A stretch of 64,000 nt of DNA, from positions 1 to 64,000 of the forward strand of contig CAZNPZ010000001.1 of assembly GCA_964575255.1 (NCBI GenBank), in the 5' to 3' direction. Source of the DNA: JAEZHK01 sp964575255. Lineage in GTDB: Bacteria; Bacillota; Clostridia; Christensenellales; Aristaeellaceae. Below the pieces are notes generated by a model, which saw only the letters and a program-made list of their open reading frames with translations, did not search any database and was not told the DNA's origin. The position numbers were made by a program, and so were the translations under genes. Within the stretch, counting starts at the first letter, position 1, and each line of letters begins with the position of its first letter. Of the stretch, positions 1-8,821 are shown piece after piece.

Positions 1-1199
1 CGCTTGCGGGAGGCGTTCAGGATGTCCGGGTTCCTGCGCTCCATGCGGGTCATCGAGCAGATGATGGCTGTGGTGCGCGTCTGCTCCTTCTGCACCTGCT
101 CCTCGTCAATCTGAACGTTATTCAGCTTGTTGCCCATGCCGGGCAGCATCTTGAGGATGTCGGTGATGGAACCCATCTTTTTCATCTGACCCAGCTGCTC
201 CAGGTAATCCTCCAGCGTGAAGGACTGGGTCTTGATCTTGCGGCCAAGATCCATCGCGTTCTTCTCGTCGAAGGATTCCTGCGCCTTTTCGATCAGGCTG
301 AGTACGTCGCCCATGCCCAGGATCCGGGAGGCCATGCGATCCGGGTGGAACGGTTCGATATCGGTCAGTTTCTCGCCGGTTCCGCTGAACTTGATGGGCT
401 TTCCGGTGACCGCCTTGACGGAGATCGCCGCGCCGCCGCGGGTGTCGCCGTCCAGCTTGGTCAGGATGACCCCGTCCACGCCCAACTCTCTATTGAAGGT
501 TTCGGCGACGTTGACCGCGTCCTGGCCGGTCATCGCGTCGACGACCAGCAGGATCTCCTGCGGCTTCACCGCGGCGCGCACGTCGCGCAGCTCCTGCATC
601 AGCTTCTCGTCGATGTGCAGGCGTCCGGCGGTGTCGATGATGACCGGGTCGCGGCCATAGTAGCGGGCGTGCTCGATCGCTTCCTTCGCGATCTTCACCG
701 GGTCGCCCTGTCCCTTTTCAAACACCTCGACGCCCGCGTTCTGGCCGACAACCTGAAGTTGCTTGATGGCGGCAGGGCGGTACACGTCGCAGGCGGCGAG
801 CAGCGGCTTTTTGCCCTGCTTTAAAAGCATCCCGGCGAGCTTACCCGCCATCGTGGTCTTGCCCGCGCCCTGAAGGCCGCACAACATGTACACCGTGGGC
901 GGGTTGGAGGCGTAGGTCAGCCGCGCGTTCGCGCCGCCCATCAGGCCCGTCAGTTCCTCGTTGACGATTTTGATGACCATCTGCGCGGGCGTGAGGCTGG
1001 AGAGAATCTCCTGCCCAACCGCGCGCTCGGTCACGCGCTTGATGAAATCCTTGACCACCACGAAGTTTACGTCGGCTTCGAGCAGCGCCATGCGCACCTC
1101 GCGCATTGCCTCGCGGACGTCCGCCTCGCTCAGCTTGCCCTTGCCGCTCATTTTTTTGAATGCTGCCTGTAGTTTGTCGGTCAGCCCTTCAAAGGCCAT
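1..1199 (-). CDS. ffh: Signal recognition particle protein Ffh (3' end beyond window)
   Basis: SRP54-type GTPase that binds 4.5S RNA and signal sequences and delivers ribosomes to FtsY at the membrane. The translation starts MAFEGLTDKLQAAFKKMSG (N domain). It has the P-loop GLQGAGKTT, DTAGRL, the TKLDGDTRGGAA motif and the start of the methionine-rich M domain (KMGSITDILKMLPGMG). The stop codon lies outside the window, so about 400 residues are seen. The start at 1199 has an AGGTGAG ribosome site. It lies about 50 bp downstream of ylxM, the usual ylxM-ffh pairing, and is probably co-transcribed with it. Confidence 0.97.
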   Translation of the reverse strand, partial: MAFEGLTDKLQAAFKKMSGKGKLSEADVREAMREVRMALLEADVNFVVVKDFIKRVTERAVGQEILSSLTPAQMVIKIVNEELTGLMGGANARLTYASNPPTVYMLCGLQGAGKTTMAGKLAGMLLKQGKKPLLAACDVYRPAAIKQLQVVGQNAGVEVFEKGQGDPVKIAKEAIEHARYYGRDPVIIDTAGRLHIDEKLMQELRDVRAAVKPQEILLVVDAMTGQDAVNVAETFNRELGVDGVILTKLDGDTRGGAAISVKAVTGKPIKFSGTGEKLTDIEPFHPDRMASRILGMGDVLSLIEKAQESFDEKNAMDLGRKIKTQSFTLEDYLEQLGQMKKMGSITDILKMLPGMGNKLNNVQIDEEQVQKEQTRTTAIICSMTRMERRNPDILNASRK

Positions 1200-1247
1200 T
1201 CGTCTCACCTCAACGTTTGTTGCTTTAAGATAATCACGGGTTGGCGC

Positions 1248-1598
1248 TCAGGTTTCGATGCGCTCGATCGCGTCCAGCGCGCGCTTCGCCTCGTTCAGCG
1301 CGCCTGACGTATCCGGTGTGGAGATTACGCCGGACAGCGCCGTCCGGCAGCTGTGAATGGCGTCTTCCAGGCGTCGGTAGCGCGCCACAAGCCCCAGCTT
1401 TTCTTCATACGCTTCCAGCTGCGCCTGCGCCCTGGTCAGCGCGTCGTGCACGCCCTGCCGCGAGATGCCCGCCTCTTCGGCCAGTTCGGACAGCGAAAGG
1501 TCTTCCTCGCAGTAGAGTTTCAGGAGCCGCGCGCGGTTTTCGGTCAGGAGCGGCCCATAGAAATCCATCAGCCAGTTGAGCGCGATTCGCTTTTCCAT
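1248..1598 (-). CDS. ylxM: YlxM family DNA-binding protein (SRP-associated)
   Basis: Small helix-turn-helix protein (116 aa) of the YlxM/p13 family, found just upstream of ffh in Firmicutes and thought to modulate the SRP pathway. The sequence MEKRIALNWLMDFYGPLLTE, then LSLSELAEEAGISRQGVHDAL, gives the sigma-factor-like HTH. The frame stays open upstream, but the start at 1598 gives the family's usual N terminus, and a consensus promoter ends just upstream of it, so the longer version is unlikely. Confidence 0.92.
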   Translation of the reverse strand: MEKRIALNWLMDFYGPLLTENRARLLKLYCEEDLSLSELAEEAGISRQGVHDALTRAQAQLEAYEEKLGLVARYRRLEDAIHSCRTALSGVISTPDTSGALNEAKRALDAIERIET

Positions 1599-1623
1599 CG
1601 AAACACCCCGCTTCGCGTTGTTC

Positions 1624-1652
1624 ATCATAACCCGACAGGCGGTGCTTGTCAA
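1624..1652 (-). promoter_or_regulatory. Promoter of ylxM-ffh
   Basis: On the minus strand, TTGACA (1647-1652) and TATGAT (1624-1629) are separated by 17 bp and lie about 25 bp upstream of the ylxM start. The spacing supports 1598 as the ylxM start. Confidence 0.75.
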
Positions 1653-1732
1653 GTAAATATTCTTGACAGTCCTGAGGAATCGATGTGCGGTAAAAATCCA
1701 AAGAAACGGAGAAAAAAACCAACGCGCGATCC

Positions 1733-1761
1733 TTGATCCCATTATCCAACTGGTGTATAGT
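1733..1761 (+). promoter_or_regulatory. Promoter of galM
   Basis: TTGATC (1733-1738), a 17-bp spacer and TATAGT (1756-1761) lie 50 bp upstream of the galM start, in the divergent region shared with ylxM. Confidence 0.55.
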
Positions 1762-1811
1762 ATAAGAGTTGGGTATATTGCACAATTCTTGAATTCGTGG
1801 AGGGTTCATCC

Positions 1812-2867
1812 GTGAGCATAATGAAAACGTTCTTCGGCACCCTTCCGGACGGACGTCCGGCGGATCTGTACAGGATCTCGAACGCTTCCGGCGCGTCGGT
1901 TTCCGTCACGAATTACGGCGGCATTCTTGTAAGCCTCCTTGTGCCCGACCGAACGGGGAAACTGGTCGATGTGCTGCTGGGCTTTTCGGACATCTCCGGT
2001 TATGCGCCGGTCAACCCCGGCTACATGGGCGCCCTGATCGGGCGGGTCGGCAACCGGATCAACAAGGGCCACTTTACGCTGAACGGAACGCCCATTCAGG
2101 TTGCGACCAATGCGAACGGCCATCACCTGCACGGCGGCGTGAACGGTTTCGATAAAAAAATCTGGGTCGTGCAACCGGACGAGACAGGCCGATCGCTCAG
2201 GCTTTCGACCGTCAGCCCGGACGGTGAGGAACACTATCCGGGACGCCTGGACGTCACGGTTACCTACACATTCTCCGACGACAACGCGCTTTCCATCCGC
2301 TATCAGGCGGTATCCGATAAGGATACGGTGTGCAACCTGACCAACCACGCCTACTTCAACCTGTCCGGCGACGGCAGTGGAAACATTGAGGATCATATCA
2401 TCCAGATTTTCGCGGACCGCGTCACGGTCTCGGACGCCGACCTGATCCCGACCGGCGAACTTCGGCCGGTGGACGGCACGGTCTTTGACCTTCGCAAACC
2501 TGTCCGGATCGGCGACGGCCTAAAGCACACGCAGGAAGACGAACAGATGCGCTACGGCGGCGGATACGACCACAACTTCATGTTGAACGGCGAGGGCTAC
2601 CGCCACGGCGTAACGCTTTCATCGCCCGCGACCGGCATTCAGATGAAGACGTTCACCGACATGCCCGGCGTGCAGTTGTACACCGGGAATATGACCGAAT
2701 CCAGCTGGGCCGGAAAGTCGGGCAAAAAGTACGCGAAGCGGGACGGGCTGTGCCTTGAGACGCAGTTCCCGCCGGACGCGGTCAACCATCCGTCTTTCCC
2801 AAGCCCAATCTTGAAGGCGGGAGTTCGATTTGATTCAACGACGTCGTATATTTTTACCACATACTGA
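1812..2867 (+). CDS. galM: Aldose 1-epimerase (mutarotase)
   Basis: Interconverts alpha and beta anomers of galactose/glucose in the cytoplasm. About 351 aa, normal for GalM. The conserved HHLHGG, NLTNHAYFNLSG (catalytic His), GGYDHNF and LCLETQFPPDAVNH (catalytic Glu) are all present. The GTG at 1812 is chosen because GGAGGG sits 7 nt upstream; ATG 1821 is an alternative. It is followed by a sugar ABC transporter operon with its own promoter, so it probably feeds galactose taken up by that system. Confidence 0.93.
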   Translation: MSIMKTFFGTLPDGRPADLYRISNASGASVSVTNYGGILVSLLVPDRTGKLVDVLLGFSDISGYAPVNPGYMGALIGRVGNRINKGHFTLNGTPIQVATNANGHHLHGGVNGFDKKIWVVQPDETGRSLRLSTVSPDGEEHYPGRLDVTVTYTFSDDNALSIRYQAVSDKDTVCNLTNHAYFNLSGDGSGNIEDHIIQIFADRVTVSDADLIPTGELRPVDGTVFDLRKPVRIGDGLKHTQEDEQMRYGGGYDHNFMLNGEGYRHGVTLSSPATGIQMKTFTDMPGVQLYTGNMTESSWAGKSGKKYAKRDGLCLETQFPPDAVNHPSFPSPILKAGVRFDSTTSYIFTTY

Positions 2868-2901
2868 TGAAATTCTCTAACAAGTTCCTGTATAATGACG
2901 C

Positions 2902-2931
2902 TTGACAAGCATTCTCCACCTACATTATAAT
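2902..2931 (+). promoter_or_regulatory. Promoter of the mgl-like operon
   Basis: TTGACA (2902-2907), an 18-bp spacer and TATAAT (2926-2931): both hexamers are perfect. The leader to the ATG at 3008 is about 70 nt. Confidence 0.8.
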
Positions 2932-3007
2932 GTTAACGATCCTGTAACGGGAACCCGGAATGCACGCCGATCTTACGGCGCAGCATATCTCAAGGAGGAA
3001 TCAACCC

Positions 3008-4042
3008 ATGAAGAAACTCGTATCCCTCATGTTGGTGCTGCTCATGGTTCTCAGCACGACGGTCGCGTTCGCGGAAGCGCCCGCGAAGACCGAACTCAAC
3101 ATCGGCGTCCTGGTGTGGAAATTTGACGACACCTACGGCTCCACCGTCCGCGCTGCGATGATCAAGTACGCCGAAGAAATCGGCAAAGAGATGGGCATCA
3201 AGATCAACCTCGACCTGCAGGACGCCAATGACAACATGGCCAAGCAGATTGAGGAAGCGACCGTCATGTTCGCCAACAAGCCCGACTTCGTCATCATCAA
3301 CCTGGCGGAAGTCGCCTCCGGCATGAGCCTTGTGGAGATCGCGAAGGCCAACGACGTGCCCTTCCTGTTCTACAACAAGGAGCCCTCGGCCGAAACCGTG
3401 CAGCAGGTTGTCGTAGACTCCGGCTCCATCTTCATCGGCACCACGCCGCGTGAAGCCGGCGACATGCAGGGCGAAATCCTGGCCGACCTTTACGCGAAGG
3501 ATCCGTCCATCGACAAGAATGGCGATGGCGTCCTCCAGTACATCATGTTCGAAGGCGAGCCCAATAACCCCGAGGCCATCGCCCGCACCAAGTACTCGGT
3601 GGAAACTGCCGAGGCCAAGGGCGTGAAGCTTGAGCAGCTGGGCGAAACCCTCGTGTGCAATTGGGATCAGGCGCAGGCGACCGATGCCATGACCGCCACC
3701 TGGGCCAGCTTTGGCGACAAGATCGAGGTCATCTTCGTCAACAACGACATGATGGGCCTTGGCGCCGTGGCGGCTCTGAACCAGGTCGGCTACAACACCG
3801 GCATTGAAGGTGATCCTTCCATCGTCGTCATCGGCGTAGACGCGGTTGACTCCGCGCTCGAATCCATCAAGAACGGCGGCATGACCGCCACCGTCAAGCA
3901 GGACGGCGACGCGATGGGCAAGGCCAACATCCGCATCGCGATCAACGGCGCACTCGGCAAGCCTTGGCTGGACGGCACCGACTACCAGCTGGCGGCCGAC
4001 GGCTACTCCGTCCGTATCCCCTACGCGAAGGTTACCGGCTAA
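3008..4042 (+). CDS. mglB: Galactose/sugar ABC transporter substrate-binding protein
   Basis: Periplasmic-binding-protein-like (type I, MglB/ribose-binding clan) solute receptor of 344 aa. Residues 1-22 form a signal peptide (MKKL, hydrophobic core, TTVAFA cleavage site) without a lipobox cysteine. The start follows AAGGAGG at good spacing. The body (LNIGVLVWKFDDTYGSTVR, NNDMMGLGAVAALNQVG, VVIGVDAVD) resembles galactose/methyl-galactoside-binding proteins. The gene is followed by its ATPase and permease, and galM next door supports galactose or glucose as substrate. The exact sugar is inferred. Confidence 0.88.
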   Translation: MKKLVSLMLVLLMVLSTTVAFAEAPAKTELNIGVLVWKFDDTYGSTVRAAMIKYAEEIGKEMGIKINLDLQDANDNMAKQIEEATVMFANKPDFVIINLAEVASGMSLVEIAKANDVPFLFYNKEPSAETVQQVVVDSGSIFIGTTPREAGDMQGEILADLYAKDPSIDKNGDGVLQYIMFEGEPNNPEAIARTKYSVETAEAKGVKLEQLGETLVCNWDQAQATDAMTATWASFGDKIEVIFVNNDMMGLGAVAALNQVGYNTGIEGDPSIVVIGVDAVDSALESIKNGGMTATVKQDGDAMGKANIRIAINGALGKPWLDGTDYQLAADGYSVRIPYAKVTG

Positions 4043-4076
4043 TCAAGGTACGAGCGTAGCTCGCGTCTGAACCAGC

Positions 4077-4105
4077 GGGAAGAGGCGCCTTACGCGCCTC
4101 TTCCC
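4077..4105 (+). promoter_or_regulatory. Intercistronic stem-loop between mglB and mglA
   Basis: A perfect 12-bp stem (GGGAAGAGGCGC at 4077-4088 with GCGCCTCTTCCC at 4094-4105) has a 5-nt loop and no T run. It is placed where binding-protein operons often keep a 3' stabilising or partially terminating hairpin, which gives more receptor than ATPase. The function is inferred. Confidence 0.65.
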
Positions 4106-4135
4106 CGTATTCGTAGTATAGGTTTGGTGAAGAGT

Positions 4136-5653
4136 ATGGATCATAGCCAGGTGCCGCTTCTCGAAATGGTGGGTATTGACAAGCATTTTCCCGGCGTCAA
4201 AGCACTGGACGGCGCACAGTTGACACTCAAGGCGGGCACGGTGCATGCGCTGATGGGCGAAAACGGTGCGGGCAAGTCCACACTGATGAAGTGCCTGTTC
4301 GGCATCTATAAAAAGGACGCCGGCATCATCCGCATGGACGGCAGCGAAGTCAGCTTCACAGGTCCCCGCGACGCGCTGGATCATGGTGTGGCGATGGTGC
4401 ATCAGGAACTCAACCAGGTGCTTCGCCGCAACGTCATGGAGAACGTGTGGCTGGGCCGTCTGCCCACCAAGTTCGGCTTTGTCGATACACGCAAGATGTA
4501 CAACGCAACGCGCGCGATATTTGAGGACTTGCAGATCGAAGTCGATCCGCGCACCAGGATCGGCGCGCTGTCCGTCTCCCGCCGCCAGATGGTGGAGATC
4601 GCCAAAGCCGTCTCATTCAACGCGAAAATCCTAGTGCTGGACGAGCCGACCTCGTCGCTGACCGAGAACGAGGTCGAGCACCTGTTTCGCATCATGAAGC
4701 AGCTGACGGAAAAAGGCGTCGGCATCATCTATATATCGCATAAAATGGACGAAATCCTCCGCATCGCCGATATGGTTACCATCATGCGGGACGGCCAATG
4801 GGTTGCCACCAAACCGGCCAGCGAGCTGGATACCGACGAGATCATCCGGCTCATGGTCAACCGCGACATGTCTCACCGCTTCCCGCCCAAGCCAAATCAG
4901 CCGGGCGAGGTTTTGCTGGAGGTTAAAAATCTTTCCGGCAAGTATGAGCCGACGTTCCACGACGTCAGCTTTACACTGCGCGCAGGCGAGGTACTGGGTG
5001 TATCCGGCCTGGTGGGTTCACGCCGAACGGAATTGGTCAACGCCATCTTTGGGTACTATACCAAGCAGAGCGGCGAGATTCTGCTCAGGGGCAAACCCAT
5101 CGCCAACCGGAAGCCGGGTGAATCCCGGAACAACGGTTTCGCGCTTTTGACCGAGGAGCGTCGCGCCACCGGCATCTTTCCGGAGATGACGATCACGTTC
5201 AATGCCATCATCGCAAACGTCAGCCGGTATGGGAAGTTCTTCCTGTCAAACCGGCGGATGACCACGGATACCGATTGGGTCATCCAGTCGATCCGTGTCA
5301 AGACGCCCTCAAAGCGCACCCACATCAAGAGCCTTTCCGGCGGAAACCAGCAGAAAGTCATCATCGGGCGCTGGCTTCTGACCAAGCCGGACGTGCTGCT
5401 TCTGGACGAGCCGACGCGCGGTATTGACGTGGGCGCGAAATACGAGATCTATCAACTGATCTTGAATCTCGCGGCGGAGGGCAAAGGCATCATCATGGTG
5501 TCCAGTGAAATGCCTGAGCTGCTTGGTATCTGTGACCGCATTCTGGTCATGTCCAACGGCCGCCTGAGCGGTATCGTCGAACGGGGCAAAGAATTTGGCG
5601 ATAAGCCTGGCGAACAAGAGACGATCATGCGGCTTGCCGCCAAGTACGTATAA
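4136..5653 (+). CDS. mglA: Sugar ABC transporter ATP-binding protein, MglA type
   Basis: Tandem-NBD ATPase (about 505 aa) that energises uptake with the MglB and MglC homologues. NBD1 has Walker A GENGAGKST (about 41-49), signature LSVSRRQ and Walker B ILVLDEPTSSL. NBD2 has the degenerate Walker A region (SGLVGSRRTELV) typical of RbsA/MglA, the LSGGNQQK signature and LLLDEPTRGIDVGAK. The start is uncertain: ATG 4136 is preferred, but TTG 4124 and GTG 4127 are in frame just upstream and no strong ribosome site decides it. Confidence 0.92.
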   Translation: MDHSQVPLLEMVGIDKHFPGVKALDGAQLTLKAGTVHALMGENGAGKSTLMKCLFGIYKKDAGIIRMDGSEVSFTGPRDALDHGVAMVHQELNQVLRRNVMENVWLGRLPTKFGFVDTRKMYNATRAIFEDLQIEVDPRTRIGALSVSRRQMVEIAKAVSFNAKILVLDEPTSSLTENEVEHLFRIMKQLTEKGVGIIYISHKMDEILRIADMVTIMRDGQWVATKPASELDTDEIIRLMVNRDMSHRFPPKPNQPGEVLLEVKNLSGKYEPTFHDVSFTLRAGEVLGVSGLVGSRRTELVNAIFGYYTKQSGEILLRGKPIANRKPGESRNNGFALLTEERRATGIFPEMTITFNAIIANVSRYGKFFLSNRRMTTDTDWVIQSIRVKTPSKRTHIKSLSGGNQQKVIIGRWLLTKPDVLLLDEPTRGIDVGAKYEIYQLILNLAAEGKGIIMVSSEMPELLGICDRILVMSNGRLSGIVERGKEFGDKPGEQETIMRLAAKYV

Positions 5654-5671
5654 GCAAGGATGGGATTCGAT

Positions 5672-6706
5672 ATGGAGAAAGTAACGAAGAAATTTGGCGG
5701 TCGCAGTGTTGGTGAGCTTTTGCTCGATTACGCGCTGTACATCATTCTGATCCTGATCCTTGCGACGGTCATCATCATCAGGCCGGACTTCGCGAGGCTG
5801 GACAACATCATCAACATCATCAAGCAGGCTTCGACCAAGGGCATTCTTGCGTTGGGCTGCGCCGGGTTGATCGTATTGGCTGGTACAGACCTTGCCATCG
5901 GTCGCGTACTGGGACTTGCCGCCGCGGTCACCGCGTCGCTCGTGCAGTCGGCCACCTACGCGCAGCGCATGTACCCGCAGATCACCGAGCCGGTCAATCT
6001 GATGATCCCGCTGCTCTGCGCGATCGCGGTTGGTGTTTTGTTCGGCGCGATCAACGGCTTCGGCGTCGCGAAACTGCACCTGCATGCCTTCATCATTACG
6101 CTGGGCACGTCACTGATCGCCTACGGCGTCAACTGTCTGTACATTGAATCCCAGCCTTCTGGCACCGCGCAGGCGCTGTCCACTTTCACCAGGGATTTTC
6201 TGAACACCTCTGCCGGCAACATCATCTTGGGATCGCTGAAGATTCCAAAGGTCGTGATCTACTTCCTGTTGTGTGCGGTCGTGGTGCATTTCATATGGAC
6301 GCGGACGCGGCTTGGCAAGAACATGTTCGCCGTTGGCGGCAACGAGGAAGCCGCGGCGGTCTCCGGCGTCAACGTTACCAGCACAATCATGTGGGTCTAC
6401 ATCATCTCCGGCGTGCTCTATGGCATCGCTGCGTTTCTTGAGGCGGGTCGCGTCCAGTCGGTCGGCGCCAACACCGGCATCAACTATGAACTTGACGCGA
6501 TCTCCGCGTGCGTCATCGGCGGCGTCAGCTTCTCCGGCGGCGTCGGCACGATTCCCGGCGTGGTCATCGGCGCGATCATCCTGCAGGCGATCAACTACTC
6601 TTTGGTATTCCTCCAGGTCAACGCATACTACCAGTACATCATCCGCGGCCTGATCATCATCATTGCGGTCGCGATCGACGTGCGCAAGTACCTGGCCAAG
6701 AAGTAA
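5672..6706 (+). CDS. mglC: Sugar ABC transporter permease, MglC type
   Basis: Polytopic permease of the BPD_transp_2 family (about 344 aa). Hydrophobic segments run throughout, with the family hallmarks ALGCAGLIVLAGTDLAIG and GGVSFSGGVGTIPGV. It forms the membrane channel for the neighbouring ATPase. The start is ATG 5672, with AAGGA 11 nt upstream; an in-frame ATG at 5660 would touch the same AAGG and is less likely. The stop codon overlaps the next ATG. Confidence 0.92.
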   Translation: MEKVTKKFGGRSVGELLLDYALYIILILILATVIIIRPDFARLDNIINIIKQASTKGILALGCAGLIVLAGTDLAIGRVLGLAAAVTASLVQSATYAQRMYPQITEPVNLMIPLLCAIAVGVLFGAINGFGVAKLHLHAFIITLGTSLIAYGVNCLYIESQPSGTAQALSTFTRDFLNTSAGNIILGSLKIPKVVIYFLLCAVVVHFIWTRTRLGKNMFAVGGNEEAAAVSGVNVTSTIMWVYIISGVLYGIAAFLEAGRVQSVGANTGINYELDAISACVIGGVSFSGGVGTIPGVVIGAIILQAINYSLVFLQVNAYYQYIIRGLIIIIAVAIDVRKYLAKK

Positions 6707-6915
6707 TGGATAAACGGGACGGCAAACCGTCGGGCGCGCAGCGCGAACAGAACGGGCAGGGTGATAAGAAACTGCTCCGAAAAGACCTGCTCGCGGTGCG
6801 CGGCCGATTGTATGACAAGATCAAAATCCCGCTCAAGACGCTAGATCTGATCATTTACGTGCTGGTCGGGCTCCTGGTTCTGGCGATTCTCTTCGGTATA
6901 GGATCAAACCGCTGA
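6706..6915 (+). CDS. Small single-pass membrane protein at the end of the mgl operon
   Basis: 69-aa frame whose ATG shares its A with the TAA stop of the permease, so it is translationally coupled. The N-terminal half is charged (KRDGKPSGAQREQ ... KKLLRKDLLAV) and the C-terminal part is one hydrophobic helix (LDLIIYVLVGLLVLAILFGI). I recognise no family. Position and coupling suggest an accessory subunit or regulator of the transporter. It is followed directly by a terminator. Confidence 0.7.
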   Translation: MDKRDGKPSGAQREQNGQGDKKLLRKDLLAVRGRLYDKIKIPLKTLDLIIYVLVGLLVLAILFGIGSNR

Positions 6916-6936
6916 CTTTTCGTTGGCGGTTTTTCT
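6906..6936 (+). terminator. Terminator of the mgl-like operon
   Basis: AAACCGC (6906-6912) pairs with GCGGTTT (6926-6932), followed by a T-rich tract. It overlaps the last codons of the small membrane protein gene. Confidence 0.6.
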
Positions 6937-7010
6937 TTCCTCACGATGCGGTTTCCGTAGCGCGCATGCGTGTGCAGCGCGTCGGAAACCATAAGTCGGG
7001 AGGTGTCCTC

Positions 7011-8447
7011 ATGCAATCGATCTGGACGTCTGTAAAAATTCCTGCCCAGCCCAAGCTCTCGGAAGACCTGAAGACCGACGTCGCGGTGATCGGCGGCGGA
7101 ATGGCGGGCATGCTGATCGCCTATGAGCTCACGAAGCGCGGCCTTGATGTCGTCGTCCTCGAAGCGGAGCGGATTGGAAGCGGACAGACTTCAGGGACCA
7201 CCGCCAAGATCAGCGCGCAGCACGGCCATGTCTATGCGCGGTTGATCGACCAGTGCGGACGCGATAAGGCACAGCAATACGCGAATGCCAATCAGGCTGC
7301 CATCCGGGAGTATGAGAGAATCATCGAGCAGGAAAACATCGCCTGTGATTTTGAGCGTAAGTCCTCATTTCTCTATTCCTGCCAGGACGAATCGCCGCTT
7401 GAGGCGGAATACCTGGCCGCGAAGAGCCTGTCCCTTCCCGCCACGCTGGTTCTTCCCAAAGAACTGCCGTTCCCCTGCGCGGGCGCCGTGCAGTTTTTGG
7501 ATCAGGCGCAGTTCCACCCGCTGAAATTCCTGAAAGCGCTTTCAAAGCATGTGAAGGTCTACGAGCATTCGCGCGTTATAAAGGTGGAACCGGACGTTCT
7601 GTACACCCAGGATCACGCCGTCCGCGCGCGCCACATCGTGTTCGCGACCCACTACCCCTTTATCAATAAACCGGGGTATTACTTTGCTCGGATGCACCAG
7701 GAGCGATCCTATGTACTGGCGCTCGAGAACGCCGCGAACCTGCCAGGCATGTACATCGGCATGGACGAGGGCGGCGTCTCGCTGAGGATGCACGGGAAAA
7801 TCCTGCTTCTGGGGGATGAACGGCATCGCACGGGTGAAAACATCACCGGAAGGTACGAGGAACTTTTGGAGATCGCAACGCATCTGTTCCCCGGCGCGAG
7901 GGAGGTTGCGCGCTGGTCGGCGCAGGACTGCATCACGCTGGACGGCATCCCCTTCATTGGACGGTATGCGGCTTCCCGCCCGACCTGGCATGTGGCGAGC
8001 GGATTTATGAAATGGGGCATGACGACTTCGATGGTGGCGGCGCAGATTCTCGCGGATGACATCACCGGCAAGCGCAATCGCAACGCGGCCGTTTTCCGTC
8101 CGCAGCGTTTTTCCACGGCGGAACTGCCGCAACTAACCCGCGACAGCGCGAAGGCGATTGTCAACCTCGCGCTCAACGTAGCGCCGCCCGACATGTCGCT
8201 TGATGATCTTGCCGCTGGGCATGGCGGCGTCGTGGAGGCGGACGGCCGGAAGCTGGGTGCGTACCGGGATCCGGACGGGAACGTTCACTTCGTCACGACA
8301 CGCTGTCCGCACCTGGGCTGTGAGCTCGCCTGGAATCAGGATGAACTCAGTTGGGACTGCCCCTGCCACGGTTCCCGGTTTACATGGGATGGCCGCCTGA
8401 TCAACGGGCCGGCGCAGGAAGGGATCAAGGTTGAGTCAATTCTTTAA
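7011..8447 (+). CDS. FAD-dependent oxidoreductase with C-terminal Rieske [2Fe-2S] domain
   Basis: 478-aa two-domain protein. The N-terminal DAO-type FAD domain starts with a dinucleotide fold (DVAVIGGGMAGMLIAYEL) and has ERIGSGQTSGTTAKISAQHG and LDGIPFIGRY. The C-terminal 90 residues are a Rieske domain with both ligand pairs, CPHLGC and CPCHGS. The architecture matches the FAD/Rieske oxidoreductases common in Firmicutes, whose substrate is unknown to me. The start has GGGAGG 7 nt upstream. An 8-bp inverted repeat (6950-6957 with 6983-6990) lies in the leader. The gene overlaps the broken gene downstream by 17 bp. Confidence 0.87.
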   Translation: MQSIWTSVKIPAQPKLSEDLKTDVAVIGGGMAGMLIAYELTKRGLDVVVLEAERIGSGQTSGTTAKISAQHGHVYARLIDQCGRDKAQQYANANQAAIREYERIIEQENIACDFERKSSFLYSCQDESPLEAEYLAAKSLSLPATLVLPKELPFPCAGAVQFLDQAQFHPLKFLKALSKHVKVYEHSRVIKVEPDVLYTQDHAVRARHIVFATHYPFINKPGYYFARMHQERSYVLALENAANLPGMYIGMDEGGVSLRMHGKILLLGDERHRTGENITGRYEELLEIATHLFPGAREVARWSAQDCITLDGIPFIGRYAASRPTWHVASGFMKWGMTTSMVAAQILADDITGKRNRNAAVFRPQRFSTAELPQLTRDSAKAIVNLALNVAPPDMSLDDLAAGHGGVVEADGRKLGAYRDPDGNVHFVTTRCPHLGCELAWNQDELSWDCPCHGSRFTWDGRLINGPAQEGIKVESIL

Positions 8448-8777
8448 GGGCTTCTACTTCAAGCAGGTTTCAAAGGATTACGCGTTCACGCTGATCGCGG
8501 CGAACGGCCGGGACGCGGGAGGGTCCGCCTCGCGACGTATCTGGGCGCACGGGTATGTAAAGCCATCAACGGCAGCGTGGCCGTCCGGCAGGGCGGTTTT
8601 GCGCTGACCGTGGTGTTTGACCGGCAATCGTGCGTTTCTCTTCAGGTGCCGGTGGAGGGCGGCATGACGCGCGCAATTCGCGAATGTCTGGCCGGTTCCG
8701 CACGCTACGTTTTTACCGCTCATGGAAAGACGCTGTTTGAATATAACGCCAGTTTTGAATGCGAATACGACCGGTAG
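8431..8777 (+). pseudogene. Remnant of a tocopherol-cyclase-like gene (internal deletion and frame change)
   Basis: Frame 1 from a TTG at 8431 (GAAGGG 7 nt upstream) reads FFKGFYFKQVSKDYAF and resembles, from memory, the N terminus of the tocopherol cyclase-like family (PF14249). A second frame, entered around 8520-8535, reads ATYLGARV and later PVEGGMTRAIRECLAGSARY to a stop at 8777, which resembles the C terminus of the same family. Full-length members are about 300 aa; here some 200 central residues are missing and the two parts are out of frame. The assignment rests on remembered family patterns. Confidence 0.6.
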
Positions 8778-8783
8778 GACAAT

Positions 8784-8797
8784 CGAACGCATGTTCC
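8784..8797. promoter_or_regulatory. LexA (SOS) box 1
   Basis: CGAACGCATGTTCC fits the Gram-positive LexA consensus GAAC-N4-GTTC exactly. It lies about 25 bp upstream of the -35 hexamer of the radical-SAM repair operon. Confidence 0.72.
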
Positions 8798-8821
8798 AAT
8801 CAGATTTAATCGCGCGTTCGG

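Noticed and set aside
1599..1742. N-terminal extension of YlxM by 48 codons
   Set aside because: The extension overlaps a consensus promoter with 17-bp spacing, and the translated extension has no family match.
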